Source: Carnegiea gigantea (taxonomy: Eukaryota; Streptophyta; Magnoliopsida; Caryophyllales; Cactaceae). Taken from it: DNA of 64,000 bases. Each line of letters opens with the position of its first letter. Positions within the stretch are counted from its first letter, which is position 1. Shown here piece by piece: positions 47,590 to 58,910 of the stretch. The notes below the pieces were generated by a model, which saw only the letters and a program-made list of their open reading frames with translations, was not told the origin of the DNA and did not search any database. The position numbers were made by a program, and so were the translations under genes. The DNA is taken from assembly GCA_029747015.1 (NCBI GenBank), contig JAKOGI010000180.1, positions 148,501 to 212,500 on the forward strand, written 5' to 3'.

Positions 47590-47740
47590 TGTACCACCCC
47601 GACCCCCCCGAATCGCGAGCAGTTACTAATAATGCCTTTAAGAATCGTTGACTGACCCCACAAATCATTACATGCCTTTCCAGCGTGCTTCGTCCTCGCT
47701 CACACGCTGCCTGGGAAGTTGGAGGGGTTAGGGCGTTACA
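47590..47740 (-). repeat. Cassandra LTR 3, internally deleted
   Basis: 151 bp, TGTACCACC...GGCGTTACA. It follows the other LTRs to CTGCCTGGGAAG (about 47716) and then jumps to the terminal GGGCGTTACA, so the 5S-like part is missing. The primer site beside it (about 47575-47589) reads GACTCTGATATCATC. Confidence 0.82.
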
Positions 47741-48330
47741 CAATCACCACATTAATTATCTAGTGGGGGAACCTATTCTTAACTATATAACGAGTGATCT
47801 TTTGAGGATGCAACCCCCCTCTCCCAACCACCACAGTATTTAGCAAGACGGGTGAAAAATGAAAATGTAGTAAATTTATTTCTATAAGTCACAAGGAAAT
47901 CAAATCAAATTAAGGAACTTAAGTTAATAAACTCATAAGACTACATGGACAAAGATTTTTTTTCTTTTTTTTTTGCCTTGTAGATTTCTATACTATCCTG
48001 GAAGAGGATTTACTTCCTTGCCCAAAAGAAGGGAATAATATTTAGAATGCCAGGTTAGTAACAGTAAGAACTAAGGCTCCTACATTGAATATTTCCATAT
48101 TAGGCGATTATCTAGAGCGCTCACATCCTTCGACATGTCATGTATGCTGGTTCTGATAGCATGCTTAATTTCATACCATAATTGCTTTCCTAGCTGGGAC
48201 ATTTACTCAAGTAGTTCAAGTATCGACAACTGACCCACGGATCATGACAAGCCTTGTGTGTTATGCTCTCATTCACACACTAACAAGATCTTCAAGAGGT
48301 CACATGCCCTAATTATCCTATTTGACAATA

Positions 48331-49611
48331 CCCTAATTCTGGTGCTTACCATTGTTTCTACTCCCCATTCAACAGGGCGAATATGGTTAGTGTTGGCATG
48401 GTTTAGCTAGTCAAATTACCATAGAGGGGGTGAATAAGGTGATAATCAAAGTCATAAAATTGTCAAACTAAAAAGCAGAAAATGTAAATGTGAACAAACA
48501 TGTTATTTATAGATTCAGCCACGCTTAGTCCTTTACTCATAGGCATTTTTCACCGATGGGATTTTGAACTCTTTTCTTTTATTCGGTCAATTAGATTATA
48601 CAAGATCACTAATCGTACAACCTATGAGTTGATCCTGCAACTTTACGTGTCCCAATGTACGCGTTGCTCCTCAACCGTACTTGATCGGCCCTCCGACTAA
48701 TCAACCTAATCTGATACAAAAAAAAGATCACAACTATGAGATACAATTCCTTGGTAGAGAAATAAATATGCCAATGTAAGCTCAAAGTCTTCTTAAGTTC
48801 CTCCTATTGATTTACAAGTGCAGCGCGTGTCTTTTCCTCTTGTGTGTCCAAGCTTCAAATTCTCCATTATTAAAAGCCACTAAGATATAACCGTTGGAGT
48901 CTTTTAAGGTAAGTAGTCGTCGACATTAAATACGAAGAAGATCATCTTCAGCAGACTTCAAGCCCTTGAACAACATTCCAGGTCCTTGGAGATTCATTAG
49001 TTTACTTTTCCAATCCTTACCAATGTTCACAGCAACAGTTATATCCTAATAAGACCACTGAGAATAATACCTTGAGAACATCTTTCAACTAAATAGGCAA
49101 GTATGTAATCATTTATAATCTTGCATAATCAAATTTGAATCACGAAATGTAATATCATAAAGATCACATATTCAAATTTGAATACTAAATTATCTCAAAG
49201 ATATTATGTTGTCTTATACAAAATCAGTAAAGCAATACTAGCATACCAATATCCACTTAGAATCAGAACATATTTAAACAATATAAATACTAAGGTAATC
49301 CAAATATAACACGATGAACATACAAACAGATCAATCCATTTTTGTCTTTCATCAAAACATATTAATAAATACATTGTGAGTTTAAGGAAAGCTAACAGTT
49401 AGGTTGGGCTTCATAAGTTGCATTATGGTAGTCTTTGCTCAGTTGCATGGTCGTTGTTCTCTACATGCCAGGGATGACAACATAATTGGTAGTAGCAGAC
49501 TAGCTAATGCTAATCCACGAATATTGGTAAGGTCGATGCACCTTCTTATCAAGAGGGAGGACGCTGGGTAGTAGTCTATTAACTGCTTAGTAGGCTTCCT
49601 TAAAAGAAACC
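48331..49611. other. Non-coding sequence between duplication copies A and B
   Basis: AT-rich, with no exon, terminal repeat or RNA gene recognised. If A and B were the LTRs of a very old element this would be its interior, but I see no primer site or polypurine tract at the borders. Confidence 0.4.
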
Positions 49612-50450
49612 TTTTTGCCACCCGAAATTGGCCCTTGTAGGGTTTGCTTCGAGGGGGAGTAAAGGAGGAATTTAGGGCGTACTCCATATACTTACTGAGA
49701 AGTTCTACAATAGAGAGTATTAGGGACTAACTCTCACTTGTCCTTACTCCTCTTTGCTCTCACTGTTTTTCAAGACTTTAATTTAGGTGTAAAGGAGAGT
49801 AGGTTATGTTCGCTTTGTAAGAAAAAAGTAATTGATTTACTAATCATTTTCATTACTTAATCAAAGCTTAAGAAGGCTAATTACCCACTCTTAACCTATA
49901 TTACTCTCATAGTTTAATCGAAGCATAGGAAGGATCTTAGAGGAAATAACTCCCAATTGCTAGTTACCATAGTAGTTATTAGTAGGGAAGCCTATACTTA
50001 AATCTATAATGAGCGATCCCTTTAAGGATGCAACCCTCTTAATATCATTATAATCAGCAAGTGGGGTGAAAGTGAAAATGTAATATATTTATGTAAGTTA
50101 CAAGCAAGTCAGGTTAAGTCAAATTTAAAGGGACTTTAGTTAATAAGCTATAAGCTTACATGAACGAAGATGAGGAACATGTTTATAACTATGTAGCTCA
50201 TTGCTTAAAACTAAAAGATCTGAAACAATTATGTAATTCTATTTTCTTCATTTTTGTTCTTTCTACTACTTATTCTTACTCAAAATTGTTGACATATAGG
50301 GGCGATAGCTATGATCTCTTGTTTTAGGGTACTTTTACTCTTTCTTCCATTCCAAGCAAAACTAAAAAGTTTAGATACTTATTTCCCCTCCTCCACCTTG
50401 AAATTTGAATTTTTTTTTTCCTTTTTTTCCTTGTAAATTTATATACTATG
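49612..50450 (+). repeat. Direct duplication, copy B, left part
   Basis: Homologous to the outer parts of copy A (46300-46688 and 47741-48000). It carries no Cassandra at the matching site (around 49965-49980), so it preserves an empty-site version. Homology is cut at 50450 by the LINE insertion and resumes at 58911. Confidence 0.72.
50434..50450. repeat. 17-bp target-site duplication of the LINE, left
   Basis: TAAATTTATATACTATG is identical to 58911-58927. The next two T also match, so the duplication may be 17-19 bp. This length is typical of LINE insertion. Confidence 0.88.
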
Positions 50451-50587
50451 TTTTTTTTGATGTAAAAGCGCGATATTCATTTTAAGAAAATTACGTACAT
50501 GGTTTGTCACTCTCGACTAGAGTCGAGATAGAGCTAGGACCTTCTTCCATCCAAACTACCTCATTGTCTAAGAGTAAGGCTAGCTGA

Positions 50588-51278
50588 ATCACTGATGAGC
50601 AACTTTATTGCACGATCTACTAACATGGCCAAAAGAGACAAAATGAAAAGAAGAGCCAATACACAATGCTCCCTCCATGAATGTATTTGCATATGATAGC
50701 CTTCGTGACTTTGTCATTAGAGCTCTATCTGGGGCCGTATTATCCATCTCCACTTCAACTATCCAAAAACCTGTGTCAAGAGCCGCTTGCATGCCAAACA
50801 GAACAACAGTAGCTTTTGAGGTCTCCACGTCCCATTTCACCTCAACCCTCTACATCCAGACATCATGATCTCACCCTGTCTATTTTGCACAATAAAACCC
50901 AGCCCCCTCTTCCCATTCTTTGCTACCACAGCATCTACATTAAGTTTATAATTACCATCATGAGGTGGAGTCCACCTTACTGGGACTTGGGTCTTGCAAG
51001 CAGATTTCTTCTTGTTCTCTGCCTCAAGCATTCTAATCCAGCCATCATGCATATGAGTAATGACGGGCGCGATTTCAACTCTGTGCCCATTGAAAACCCA
51101 TATATTTCGTGCTTTCCAATGCTACAGGGCACGGTGAGCATGAGTCCTCTAGCTTCTTTGTCCAACTCCCTCAGTTTGCGCCTACACTATGTGCCCAAAT
51201 GCCTTTCGATGTGGGCTTCGGTTTCCTATCTCAAAGGGCACTTCAGCCACACTTCCTTGGCCAAGCTACAGTTAGGAA
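50588..51278 (-). pseudogene. LINE zf-RVT end and RNase H
   Basis: The zf-RVT domain spans the CACTA insert. CPMCGEEYE*IEHIF lies at about 57050-57004, and VAWPRKCG continues from 51270. RNase H follows: VRWTPPHDGNYKLNVDAVVA, then KNGKRGLGFIVQNRQGEIMM (51052-50837, catalytic Asp of the NVDA segment present), then SKATVVLFGMQAALDTGFWI and FVSFGHVSRSCNKVAHQ (50840-50589). A frameshift separates the two RNase H pieces. Confidence 0.82.
51276..51278. repeat. 3-bp TSD GAA of CACTA, left
   Basis: GAA precedes CACTACAAG here, and GAA follows the right end at 57001-57003. CACTA elements make 3-bp duplications. Confidence 0.88.
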
Positions 51279-51297
51279 CACTACAAGAAAATTGAGA

Positions 51298-51510
51298 TTG
51301 GGCCGCGAGTTTTTAGAATATGGGCGTCAAAATTTATTTTGTCGTTCTATTATGTTCCATGGGCCACGAGACCAAATCTGTCGCATTTATTGTAGATAAG
51401 GGTGTCGAAATACTTTTTATGTTGCGCATATGTGAAGGTGGGCCGCAGAATTTAAACTTCGTGGCACAATGTCTTTATACTAGGTCCAATTCTAATAAGG
51501 TGGGCTGGAC
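51298..51510 (+). repeat. CACTA 5' subterminal repeat zone
   Basis: GGGCCGCGAG, GGGCGTCAAAA, TGGGCCACGAG, GGTGTCGAAAT and GGGCCGCAGAA are spaced roughly 30-60 bp. Subterminal repeats bind the element's own TnpA-type protein in En/Spm. Confidence 0.7.
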
Positions 51511-54086
51511 AGAATAGAAACCCTCGTTGAAGAAATTGCTGTCTATCTCTCTCTCTTGATCTACCTCAATTTTTCACAAAACACAGCTGTTTTTTGTCTC
51601 TCCTTCTTGTAACTACAGTTAGTCCTGTGAAATTTGCCTTGGATTCCAAATTAAAAATCACAAACCCTCGATCTTTCGGTAATCAATTGAGCCGAATCAA
51701 CTATAATTTAGCCTCCAAAATCATGGAAGTTTGCTCGGCCTCCTGTTGAAAATGGTGGCGTTGGCGAGGGGGACTTGAACCCTTAGCCTTAGTTTTTGAA
51801 AGCAGTGATATGGACATCATTTTTTTGGTCAAAAATCCATGAATGCTTTGATCTTGTAGCGTAGAAGGCTTATGCATTTTTGCCCAAAAAAAAAATGATT
51901 TGGGTTTTGCACAGAAGGAATGATGCTCTAATTGGATTAGTGTTTGTTTTTGTCTTATGAGAAATTGCACTTAAACTGGATTAGAGTAGATGTCGTTTTT
52001 GAGGTCCTTATGTTTTTTGAGGAGGAAGCTTGTCACTAGAAGAGACAGATTTTATTTGGGCTATATAGGATCTCTGTCTCAGGAAAAAATTCATGAATGC
52101 TTTGATCTCTTTGTCTCTCTCTAATTGTATTTTGTTGGAGACGCACTTGCCCTTTAACTGAAGGTTGAAGGATCGCAAATGAGGTTCCAATCCCCTATTT
52201 CTTCTCTTTGTGAAACTCTTAAGATGTGTTATTGTAGATATGTTATGGTAAAGAGGAGTGATGATAATCCAATTCATGCTTATGAGTTGAAGGTAATATG
52301 GAATTAGCGATTTAAGTATTAAGCTTAAATTATACTGTCAGTGAGTATTTGTTGTTCGCTAGGGTTTGTGATATCAACTAAGTTGTGCTAATTTCACCAA
52401 TACGTTATCCGTGCTTGTCTATATTTGTACTAATTTTGATTTTACAAGGTGTGTTAGGTGCTATAAAAGGATTTGTCAAGTTTGCAAAAGCCTCATGATC
52501 CTGTCCTACAGATGGTTCAGGGCATTGGTTATTTGGTTTGGTTTGATTTGTTTGGTCTTGTAATATGAGAGATTATGGAAGCCTTACCTAAGGGTTCATA
52601 CTCAACTATGATTTATGGTTAGAAGATTATATGACTCTACTTTTTTATTTTGTATTACTCCTGATGATTTTTGATGGTGCGATGATTGTAGTTAGTTATA
52701 TTGTACTCCCCAGCCATGCCTATGCTGGATCATGAAATGTTTAACACAAGTGTCAATGTTCTACCCACTAATATTCTAAATCTAGTGTCTCACCGTAATC
52801 ATGTTCGAAATGTTTTAGTAGGTATCGTCATTTCATGATCTATGTTATTATCAATTAATCGAACTAAAAGATTCGTTAACAAGTTTGGATGACCCATTCT
52901 GGTACATCCATTGAACTGATTACGTATAAAAGTGGTATCTTTTAATTTTTAAATATTTGGTAATTTATAATGTTGCTTATTTGTTGGGTATTAATTTATA
53001 ATGTTACTTTGGTTATACCAAATCCCTCTATATCTTTATCTTGTTGTCATCAGTAATAACAAACTGTAACGCTGCGCACATGGACCCCTTTGAAGCAAAT
53101 TCATCATGCTGATTTGATTGAATCAATAGTAAAAATGATGGATTTTGTTCAAAGAGATAGGAAAAAGGTGTGTAGAAATAATCTCATGCCTTTCTTTAAT
53201 GACTTGAAGAACATTGAAATTCAATTGTAGAAATCTTAAAACTGAGCTGACTGTGAATGACAGTCTTTTTGACCAATTGTGAGAATTTGACTTAGAGGCT
53301 AGGCTGATACATTTGACTCCATACAACATATATAGATGTGATTTTGACACAATAATTTGCTCTATGAAGCTGCATATATCACCTAGAAATAAGTAATTGC
53401 CAGTCTTTCGTGTACTGAGATTTTTTTTTTTTTTTTGGGTGTATGTGTGTGTGAAAGCACAAAACAAACAATCTCTAATTAAACTGCTAGGTTTTCTTTT
53501 CATGTGATCCTTTGTAATTTATGCTGTACAATGTTGAAATTTAAATGACTTACAAATGCTAATTTTTGTGTTCATTGATTCAATGTTTCTAATACAACAT
53601 TATTTTGATATTGTTCATAACTCTTTTACGTTGTAAAGATGGCTTATGTTTCGTTACTTTTTCCAGGTTATTTGGTAAAGTAGTGTGTCTTGCAGCTTTG
53701 GATTTGTTCGTGAAGTGGTTGCTTGCACTTCATAATAGCATAAAGGAGTGTGATATATTGTTGATTGCACTTGGATTGTACTGTTGTCGAAGTTTCTATA
53801 ATTAGGTTTGTTTCTCTAAAGGAAGTACTGATTTCTTATTTTCAACAAATTTGCCCTTATATTAGTTTTGCTAATAGCTTCTTTCTGTTTTGATCGTTTT
53901 TTCAGATTAAATTGTGACTGGAGGAAGAGAAACTGAAGACACAGTTGGTTCCAGAGCAGGTAAATAATGTGGAACTTTATATTGTTTAGTGGATTTATTC
54001 ATCTCTGATGGTGTTTATATTAACACAATCATATCATATCATTATGTGTTTTTTAATGTATTTTTTTCTTGACAGTTCTTTGAGGG
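51511..54086 (+). other. CACTA interior before the transposase
   Basis: No protein is recognised. It may contain the transcription start and 5' exons or introns of the transposase gene. The text just before 54087 (TTTCTTGACAG at about 54066-54076) looks like a splice acceptor. Confidence 0.45.
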
Positions 54087-55640
54087 ATGGATAGGGATCA
54101 AAGTTGGATGAATCATAGGGGAATTAGTGATAGAAGAAAACTCGATTACATAGCAGGCGTTAATGAATTTTTAGAGATTGCCCTTCGTGGTAAGGAAGAC
54201 GCAACAACGGTGAGGTGTCCATGTGTGAATTGTAATTTGTGTTTGTTTCATAATCAGAGCATGATTCATAATCCCTTAATAGTTCGAGGTATTTTGAGGA
54301 ATTATAATCCATGGATACATTCTGGAGAATGTGAAGATCTTATCGATAGTAGTGATGATGGGATAGAAGAAGAAGCATCAGATAGAGCTGAAAGTTTTAT
54401 GGCCTGTGTGATATGAGGCCATTAGTGCGCGAAGTGATGAATGTTATGAACTTCGTTAATTTTGAGTCTATTAAGGACCATACAGAGAATGAGGGTGGTC
54501 AAAATAAGGTGCCGAAATAGTTTCACAAGCTTATGGAGGAAGTCGAGGCAGAGTTGTATCTTGGTTGTAAGACATTAACTAGGTTGGAGTTCATTGTGAC
54601 ATTACTTCATATTAAAGTGAGTTGCAAATGGAGTGATATATCGTTTTCTATGTTGCTTAGGTCACTTCAAAGAGCATTTAACAATGACGAGAACTTCCTT
54701 GAAAATTCTTATGAGGCAAAAAGGTACACAAAAGCCTTAGGATTGGATTATGTGAAAATTGATGCATGTATCAAACACTGCATTCTATATTTGAAGAAGA
54801 ATAGAGACCTAGATGAATGTCCAAAATGTTATGCCTCTCGATGGAAAGAGAAAGTTGATATGGAAGGTGATAACGATGTCAACACAGATGATGAAGGGAC
54901 TTCAAAGGCAAGGAGAGTGCCACGCCTAGTCCTTAGACGTTTTCCATTAATACCAAGGCTGCAAATGATGTTTCTGTCCTCAAAGCTAGCTGAACCCATG
55001 AGAAGTATGTGAATGAATTGTATACTAAATTTTCTTTAGACCTATGAAATGTAAGATTGGCCTTAGCTATTGATGGGTTTAATCCAGCGGCACAAATGAG
55101 TAGACGATACAGCATATGGCCGATAATCTTGATGCCTTATAATTTGCCTCCTTGGATGTGCATAAGTAGCACCAATTTTGTGCTTTTTTTGATAATTATT
55201 GGCATAAAGCCCCTAGTAATGATATCGATGTGTTTTTACAGCCACTTATAGATGGGCTTAAAGTAATGTGGGAGGTTGGGATAAGAACATATGATGCTCA
55301 TAGCAAAGAGTTTTTTGATATGTTTGCTATGTTGATGTAGATAGTGCATGGCTTTCCAAGCTATGGCAATGTGTCTGGTTGGAGTGCGAAAAGATTTCTC
55401 GCTTGTCCTAATTGCCATAAAGACACATGTTTTGAAAGGTTGTGTCATGAAAAGAAGTGGTCTTATATGAGACATCGTAGGTTCTTAGAACCGGATCATA
55501 AATTGAGCACCAACCGGACATCTTTTAATAAGAGACCTAAAAGAAGGCCTCCTCCTATTTTCCTAAGTTGGCATGATATTTGTGAATAACTTAACAACTG
55601 TGAAAATGATTTTGAGAAAGATGCAAAGAGTAAGCGAAAC
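54087..55640 (+). pseudogene. CACTA TNP2-type transposase, N-terminal part, broken
   Basis: The ATG at 54087 opens 109 codons of the transposase-associated domain (DRDQSWMNHRG, LDYIAGVNEFLEIALRGKED, VRCPCVNCN and YNPWIHSGE), ending in TGA at 54414. The TNP2 family region follows at 54533-55012 (LYLGCKTLTRLEFIVTLLHI, WSDISFSMLLRSLQRAF, then LGLDYVKIDACIKHC and ECPKCYASRWKEK), at 55057-55250 (LAIDGFNPAAQMSRRYSIWP) and at 55248-55590 (GWSAKRFLACPNCHKDTCFE, then HRRFLEPDHKL). Stops and frameshifts separate the pieces. The C-terminal part of the transposase is not seen in 55640-56500. Confidence 0.88.
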
Positions 55641-56569
55641 TAAGGTGATAGATATTTAGTGCACCAATTGAAGAAGATAAGCATTTTTTTTAAACTTCCG
55701 CATTGGAGACATCATTAATTTGACATAACCTGGATGTAATTGAAAGAGTGATTTGTTTGTTGCTATGAGCATGCTGAAGTTTGCCCTAATCGCTCCTCCT
55801 AGCCTGTTCACTTTTGCTTTCTTTTTGCTCAAATAGTGAAGGAATATGGAATCTTCTATATATTTGCTTTATTCTGACATTGTTGATATTGCTCTTGGTT
55901 TTTGAGAAGCTCCTCTTAACGCTGACCCATTTTTTCATCCAAATGTAGAAACGTCAAGGTATTATTATGCTCTTTTTGTAGCTTCTTCGATGGGTACATA
56001 CCTCTAACTATTGTATTTATACGAACAAATTAGCAAGCATTGTTTGATTTTTTTTTTTTCTTTTGATCATTCTTGATTGGTCAAGGCTAGATTTATTTAT
56101 GCAGAACCATGGACATCAATTTTTTGGGTATATAGAACAAGGCATACAAGCAAAGAGTAGGTACATGTTTTTGTTAAAGCACGGAAGAGGTCAATTGGCA
56201 ACCTTGGAGACAAGTGAAAAATCATTTTGCACATATCAAATTGTAATATGTACAATTCCCATATTTCACTTGCCTAGCATGTATTTGCTTCTGATTTCCT
56301 TTTTTGGACAGAAAACTATCATTACTTGTTCCATTTCCATATTTTGGGTATTGTTAAAAGTATACAGATGTATGAATATTTCGATAGTAATTAGTAGCAA
56401 GCAAAGTACATGAATTTTGTTAATATTGATGCTTTATTTAACATGTTTTTATAGTTCAATCATGATGTGTTAAAAAAAAATTGAACAGCCCAAAAAAGCA
56501 TATATTGGGTTGTACACAAAAATTCAAAGCCCACAAACTACGAAGCCAATGTCGCAGTGAGCATTAGGG
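55641..56569 (+). other. CACTA interior after the transposase
   Basis: AT-rich. Some protein-like text occurs at 56063-56413, but I recognise no family. The missing transposase C-terminus would be expected here. Confidence 0.4.
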
Positions 56570-56960
56570 CCATGAAAAACAGTAAATTAAGGCCTAATAG
56601 ACAAAGAGTCACAAAAAATTTCGTCGTCCTATACACAGACAGGGCCACAAAATTGAAAACTAAGGCCCTAGAAAAAGATGGGCCACAAAAAATCTGGAGG
56701 TCCTACACATAATAAGGGCCACAAAAAATTAAAACTAAGGCCCCATACACAAATGGGTCACAAAAACATTCGTGGTCCTATAGAGTACGTAGGCCACAAA
56801 AACCGAAAGCAAGGCCATATGAAACACAGGGCGATAAAGTTTTTTTGTGGCCCATAGCCTTTACATGCGTGTTGAACAAAAAATATCGTCGCCCTAGCAA
56901 TAGGCCTCGAAATGCAGATGTCAAACTTGAGAAAGGACGTCGAATTTTGCACATTGGGTG
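56570..56960 (-). repeat. CACTA 3' subterminal repeat zone
   Basis: About eight copies of GGGCCACAAAA or close variants, alternating with AAGGCC, spaced 30-60 bp up to the terminal inverted repeat. Confidence 0.8.
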
Positions 56961-57000
56961 ACGAAATTGCCACTCGCCCAATATCAATTTTCTTGTAGTG

Positions 57001-57003
57001 GAA
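57001..57003. repeat. 3-bp TSD GAA of CACTA, right
   Basis: Matches 51276-51278. LINE zf-RVT reading resumes here on the minus strand. Confidence 0.88.
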
Positions 57004-57299
57004 GATGTGCTCAATTTATTCATATTCCTCCCCACACATTGGGCATCTCAATCCACGTCAAGGGCCCCTTTTACACAAATTTGCACACGTTGGGAAGACA
57101 TCTCTGCAACCTCTCTAACCGAAATTTCGAACTCGCAGCAATACTTGGACGCCCCACACTGCTTTCCAACCCCTATCAAACTCTCTTGAACTACCAAGTG
57201 AATCACGAGTCTTGCCTTTCTAGAGGTCCAATGGCACTATGTATGTTGTTTTGATTGAAAAATCCCCATCCAAGTTTTGTGTCTAAATAATCTAGTCAC

Positions 57300-58910
57300 T
57301 CCTCATGAGATCACCTAGTAGGATGCTTAAAATTTCTTTGGCTTGGTGGGCTGAAAAAATTTGCTGGACAAGTCCAAATTCCAATCCCCCATGCCGAAGC
57401 CAATAAGTTTCACTGCTTTTGCATCGTGGGCTAGACCTGACGGTGGGGTTAGCGTCATACCCTCATTCGAAAATGGGAGCCATCTGTCTTGCTAAATGCT
57501 AACAAAAAACCTATTCCCTATGTTCCATCTTGTCCCTTGCTCCAATATGGGCTGAGCTTTAAGTATACTTCGCCAGATGTAACTTGTTGGCGGCCTACTT
57601 AAGCGTCCCAAAAAGTGCCTCTGGAAAAATACCAAGTCCTAAGTATCTTGGATGCTAAGGAAGTGGGGTTAGTTAAAATCCACCATCCCTGTTTAGTAAG
57701 GAAGACAAGAATAAAATTATGAAACTTCCTAAATCCAATACCACCTTTACCTTTTGCTACACAGACTTTGTCCAATCCTTCTCATACTAGGCTCCTTTTA
57801 TAACAATTTGATCCCTACTAAAACTTTCTACATAAGCATTCCATATCCTCACATAATTCCTTAGGGAGCTCGAAACATTATATGGCATACATAGGAGTCG
57901 TTTGAATAATAGATTTATTAGCACTTCTTGACCTGCCCTTAACAAAAATCGTTCTTTTCATCCCATGAACTTCTTCCAAATTCAGTCCTAGACATATTGA
58001 AACACACCTTTTTGAACTTCCCAATGAAGGTTGGTAATCCCAAATAGTGATTAGGAGTCTTGGCCTCCTTAAAACCTAATCTCCCATGGACAATTTAACG
58101 AACATTATCAGGCACATTTTGGCTATAAGAGACTTCTAACTTGTCCAAAATTAACCACCTGGTCGGAAGCTAGCTCATAGGTCTTTAATATATCAAGGAG
58201 CCATTGTCCTTCCTGCTTATTTTCCCTTACAGACATCAAGCTATAATCTATAAAGAAAATATAAGAAACCATAGGAGCATTCCTGTATACTTTAGCACTA
58301 TGAAGCAACTTGCGGTCAATTGAGTCAAGAATAAGAGAAGATAAGCCTTTGGTACAGAATAAAAACATATAAGGAGATAGAGGGTGTCGCTGATGTAGAC
58401 CCCTAGAAGGCAAAAATGGTCGTGTAGGTTGGCCATTAAGAAGCACCTGGTAGGAAACTGAAGAGATGCAACTCCTAATAAGATCCACCGACTTTCCATC
58501 AAAGCCCACTTCATCTAAATAGGCCTATTCAACTCTGTTGTAAGCCTTGCTCATGTCTAACCTTAAAGTCATGTAGCCTTTACCCCCATATTTCTTCCTT
58601 TTCTTGAAATAGTGAAAGTGCTCAAAGGCGGTAATCACATTATCAGCAATTAAACATCCCGGTATAAATGCACTTTGGTTTTATGAATAACAATGGGTAA
58701 CATATCCTTGAACCGATTCACAATCACTTTAGACATAATTTTATAAATTACGTTGCATAGGCTAATTAGTCTAAATGGTTGAGACCCCTCGGGCTAGTCA
58801 CACCAATCAAAATATGCAATGCAATATCAATCACATCTTACCCTACAATATGCCAATAATGCTGAAAGAAAAATGCAGGCATACCATCTGGTCCCAGTGC
58901 CTTTGTTGGA
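57300..58910 (-). pseudogene. LINE reverse transcriptase and linker
   Basis: The minus-strand piece 58509-58123 reads GKSVDLIRSCISSVSYQVLL, then GQPTRPFLPSRGLHQRHPLS and PYMFLFCTKGLSSLILDSID, and VSYIFFIDYSLMSV at the catalytic strand. There the expected F-A-D-D is F-I-D-Y, so the second metal-binding Asp is lost. Upstream of it (58910-58510) fragments of RT fingers are in mixed frames. Downstream, to 57300, are decayed post-RT pieces. Confidence 0.82.

Larger units (their letters stand above)
46689..47740 (-). mobile_element. Tandem Cassandra TRIM: three LTRs, two internal regions
   Basis: Three LTR-type repeats (46689-46975, 47147-47417, 47590-47740) start TGTAACGCC, TGTAATATC and TGTACCACC and end TTACA, CTACA and TTACA. 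They are separated by two internal segments of about 171-172 bp. Each internal segment has, on the minus strand, a tRNA-Met primer site next to the LTR on its right and a purine-rich tract next to the LTR on its left. The LTRs carry a 5S rRNA-like segment, the hallmark of Cassandra. A single 5-bp TSD (CAATC) encloses the whole array. No protein is encoded, so mobility would depend on other elements. Confidence 0.88.
46300..48330 (+). repeat. Direct duplication, copy A (contains the Cassandra array)
   Basis: Apart from 46689-47740, this block aligns with 49612-50450 followed by 58911-59240. Shared landmarks are TTTTTGCCACCCG, TTTAGGGC(T/G)TACTCC, GGAGTTTAGGG/GGAATTTAGGG, GTGATCTTTTGAGGATGCAACC / GCGATCCCTTTAAGGATGCAACC (read in parts), and the segment TTTCTATACTAT...GATAGCAT. 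The two copies have diverged substantially. Neither is coding. The tail (about 48205-48330) contains a decayed Cassandra-LTR-like stretch shared with copy B. Confidence 0.75.
51279..57000 (+). mobile_element. CACTA (En/Spm) transposon, complete ends, defective transposase
   Basis: This 5722-bp element has ends CACTACAAGAAAATTGA (51279-51295) and the exact inverse (56984-57000). The inverted match extends to about 25 bp with one mismatch. The TSD is GAA. Subterminal repeats lie at both ends: GGGCC(G/A)C words at 51298-51500 and GGGCCACAAAAA-type words at 56570-56960. The interior contains a TNP2-type transposase pseudogene. Because the ends are intact, it could be moved in trans if an active transposase of the family exists elsewhere. 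That last point is inference. Confidence 0.95.
50451..58910 (-). mobile_element. 5'-truncated L1-type LINE, minus strand, split by CACTA
   Basis: The left edge has T8 (50451-50458), the complement of a short poly(A) tail. The right edge cuts straight into RT text (KALGPDGMPAFFF on the minus strand, about 58900-58860). Perfect 17-bp duplications flank it. Subtracting the CACTA insert (51279-57000 plus its 3-bp TSD) leaves about 2.7 kb: RT, linker, zf-RVT, RNase H. 5' truncation and long TSD are the normal result of target-primed reverse transcription. Confidence 0.92.

Noticed and set aside
46689..47740. CRISPR-like or satellite array
   Set aside because: Three units with LTR ends, primer sites and a single TSD identify it as a tandem TRIM retroelement, not a spacer array or satellite.
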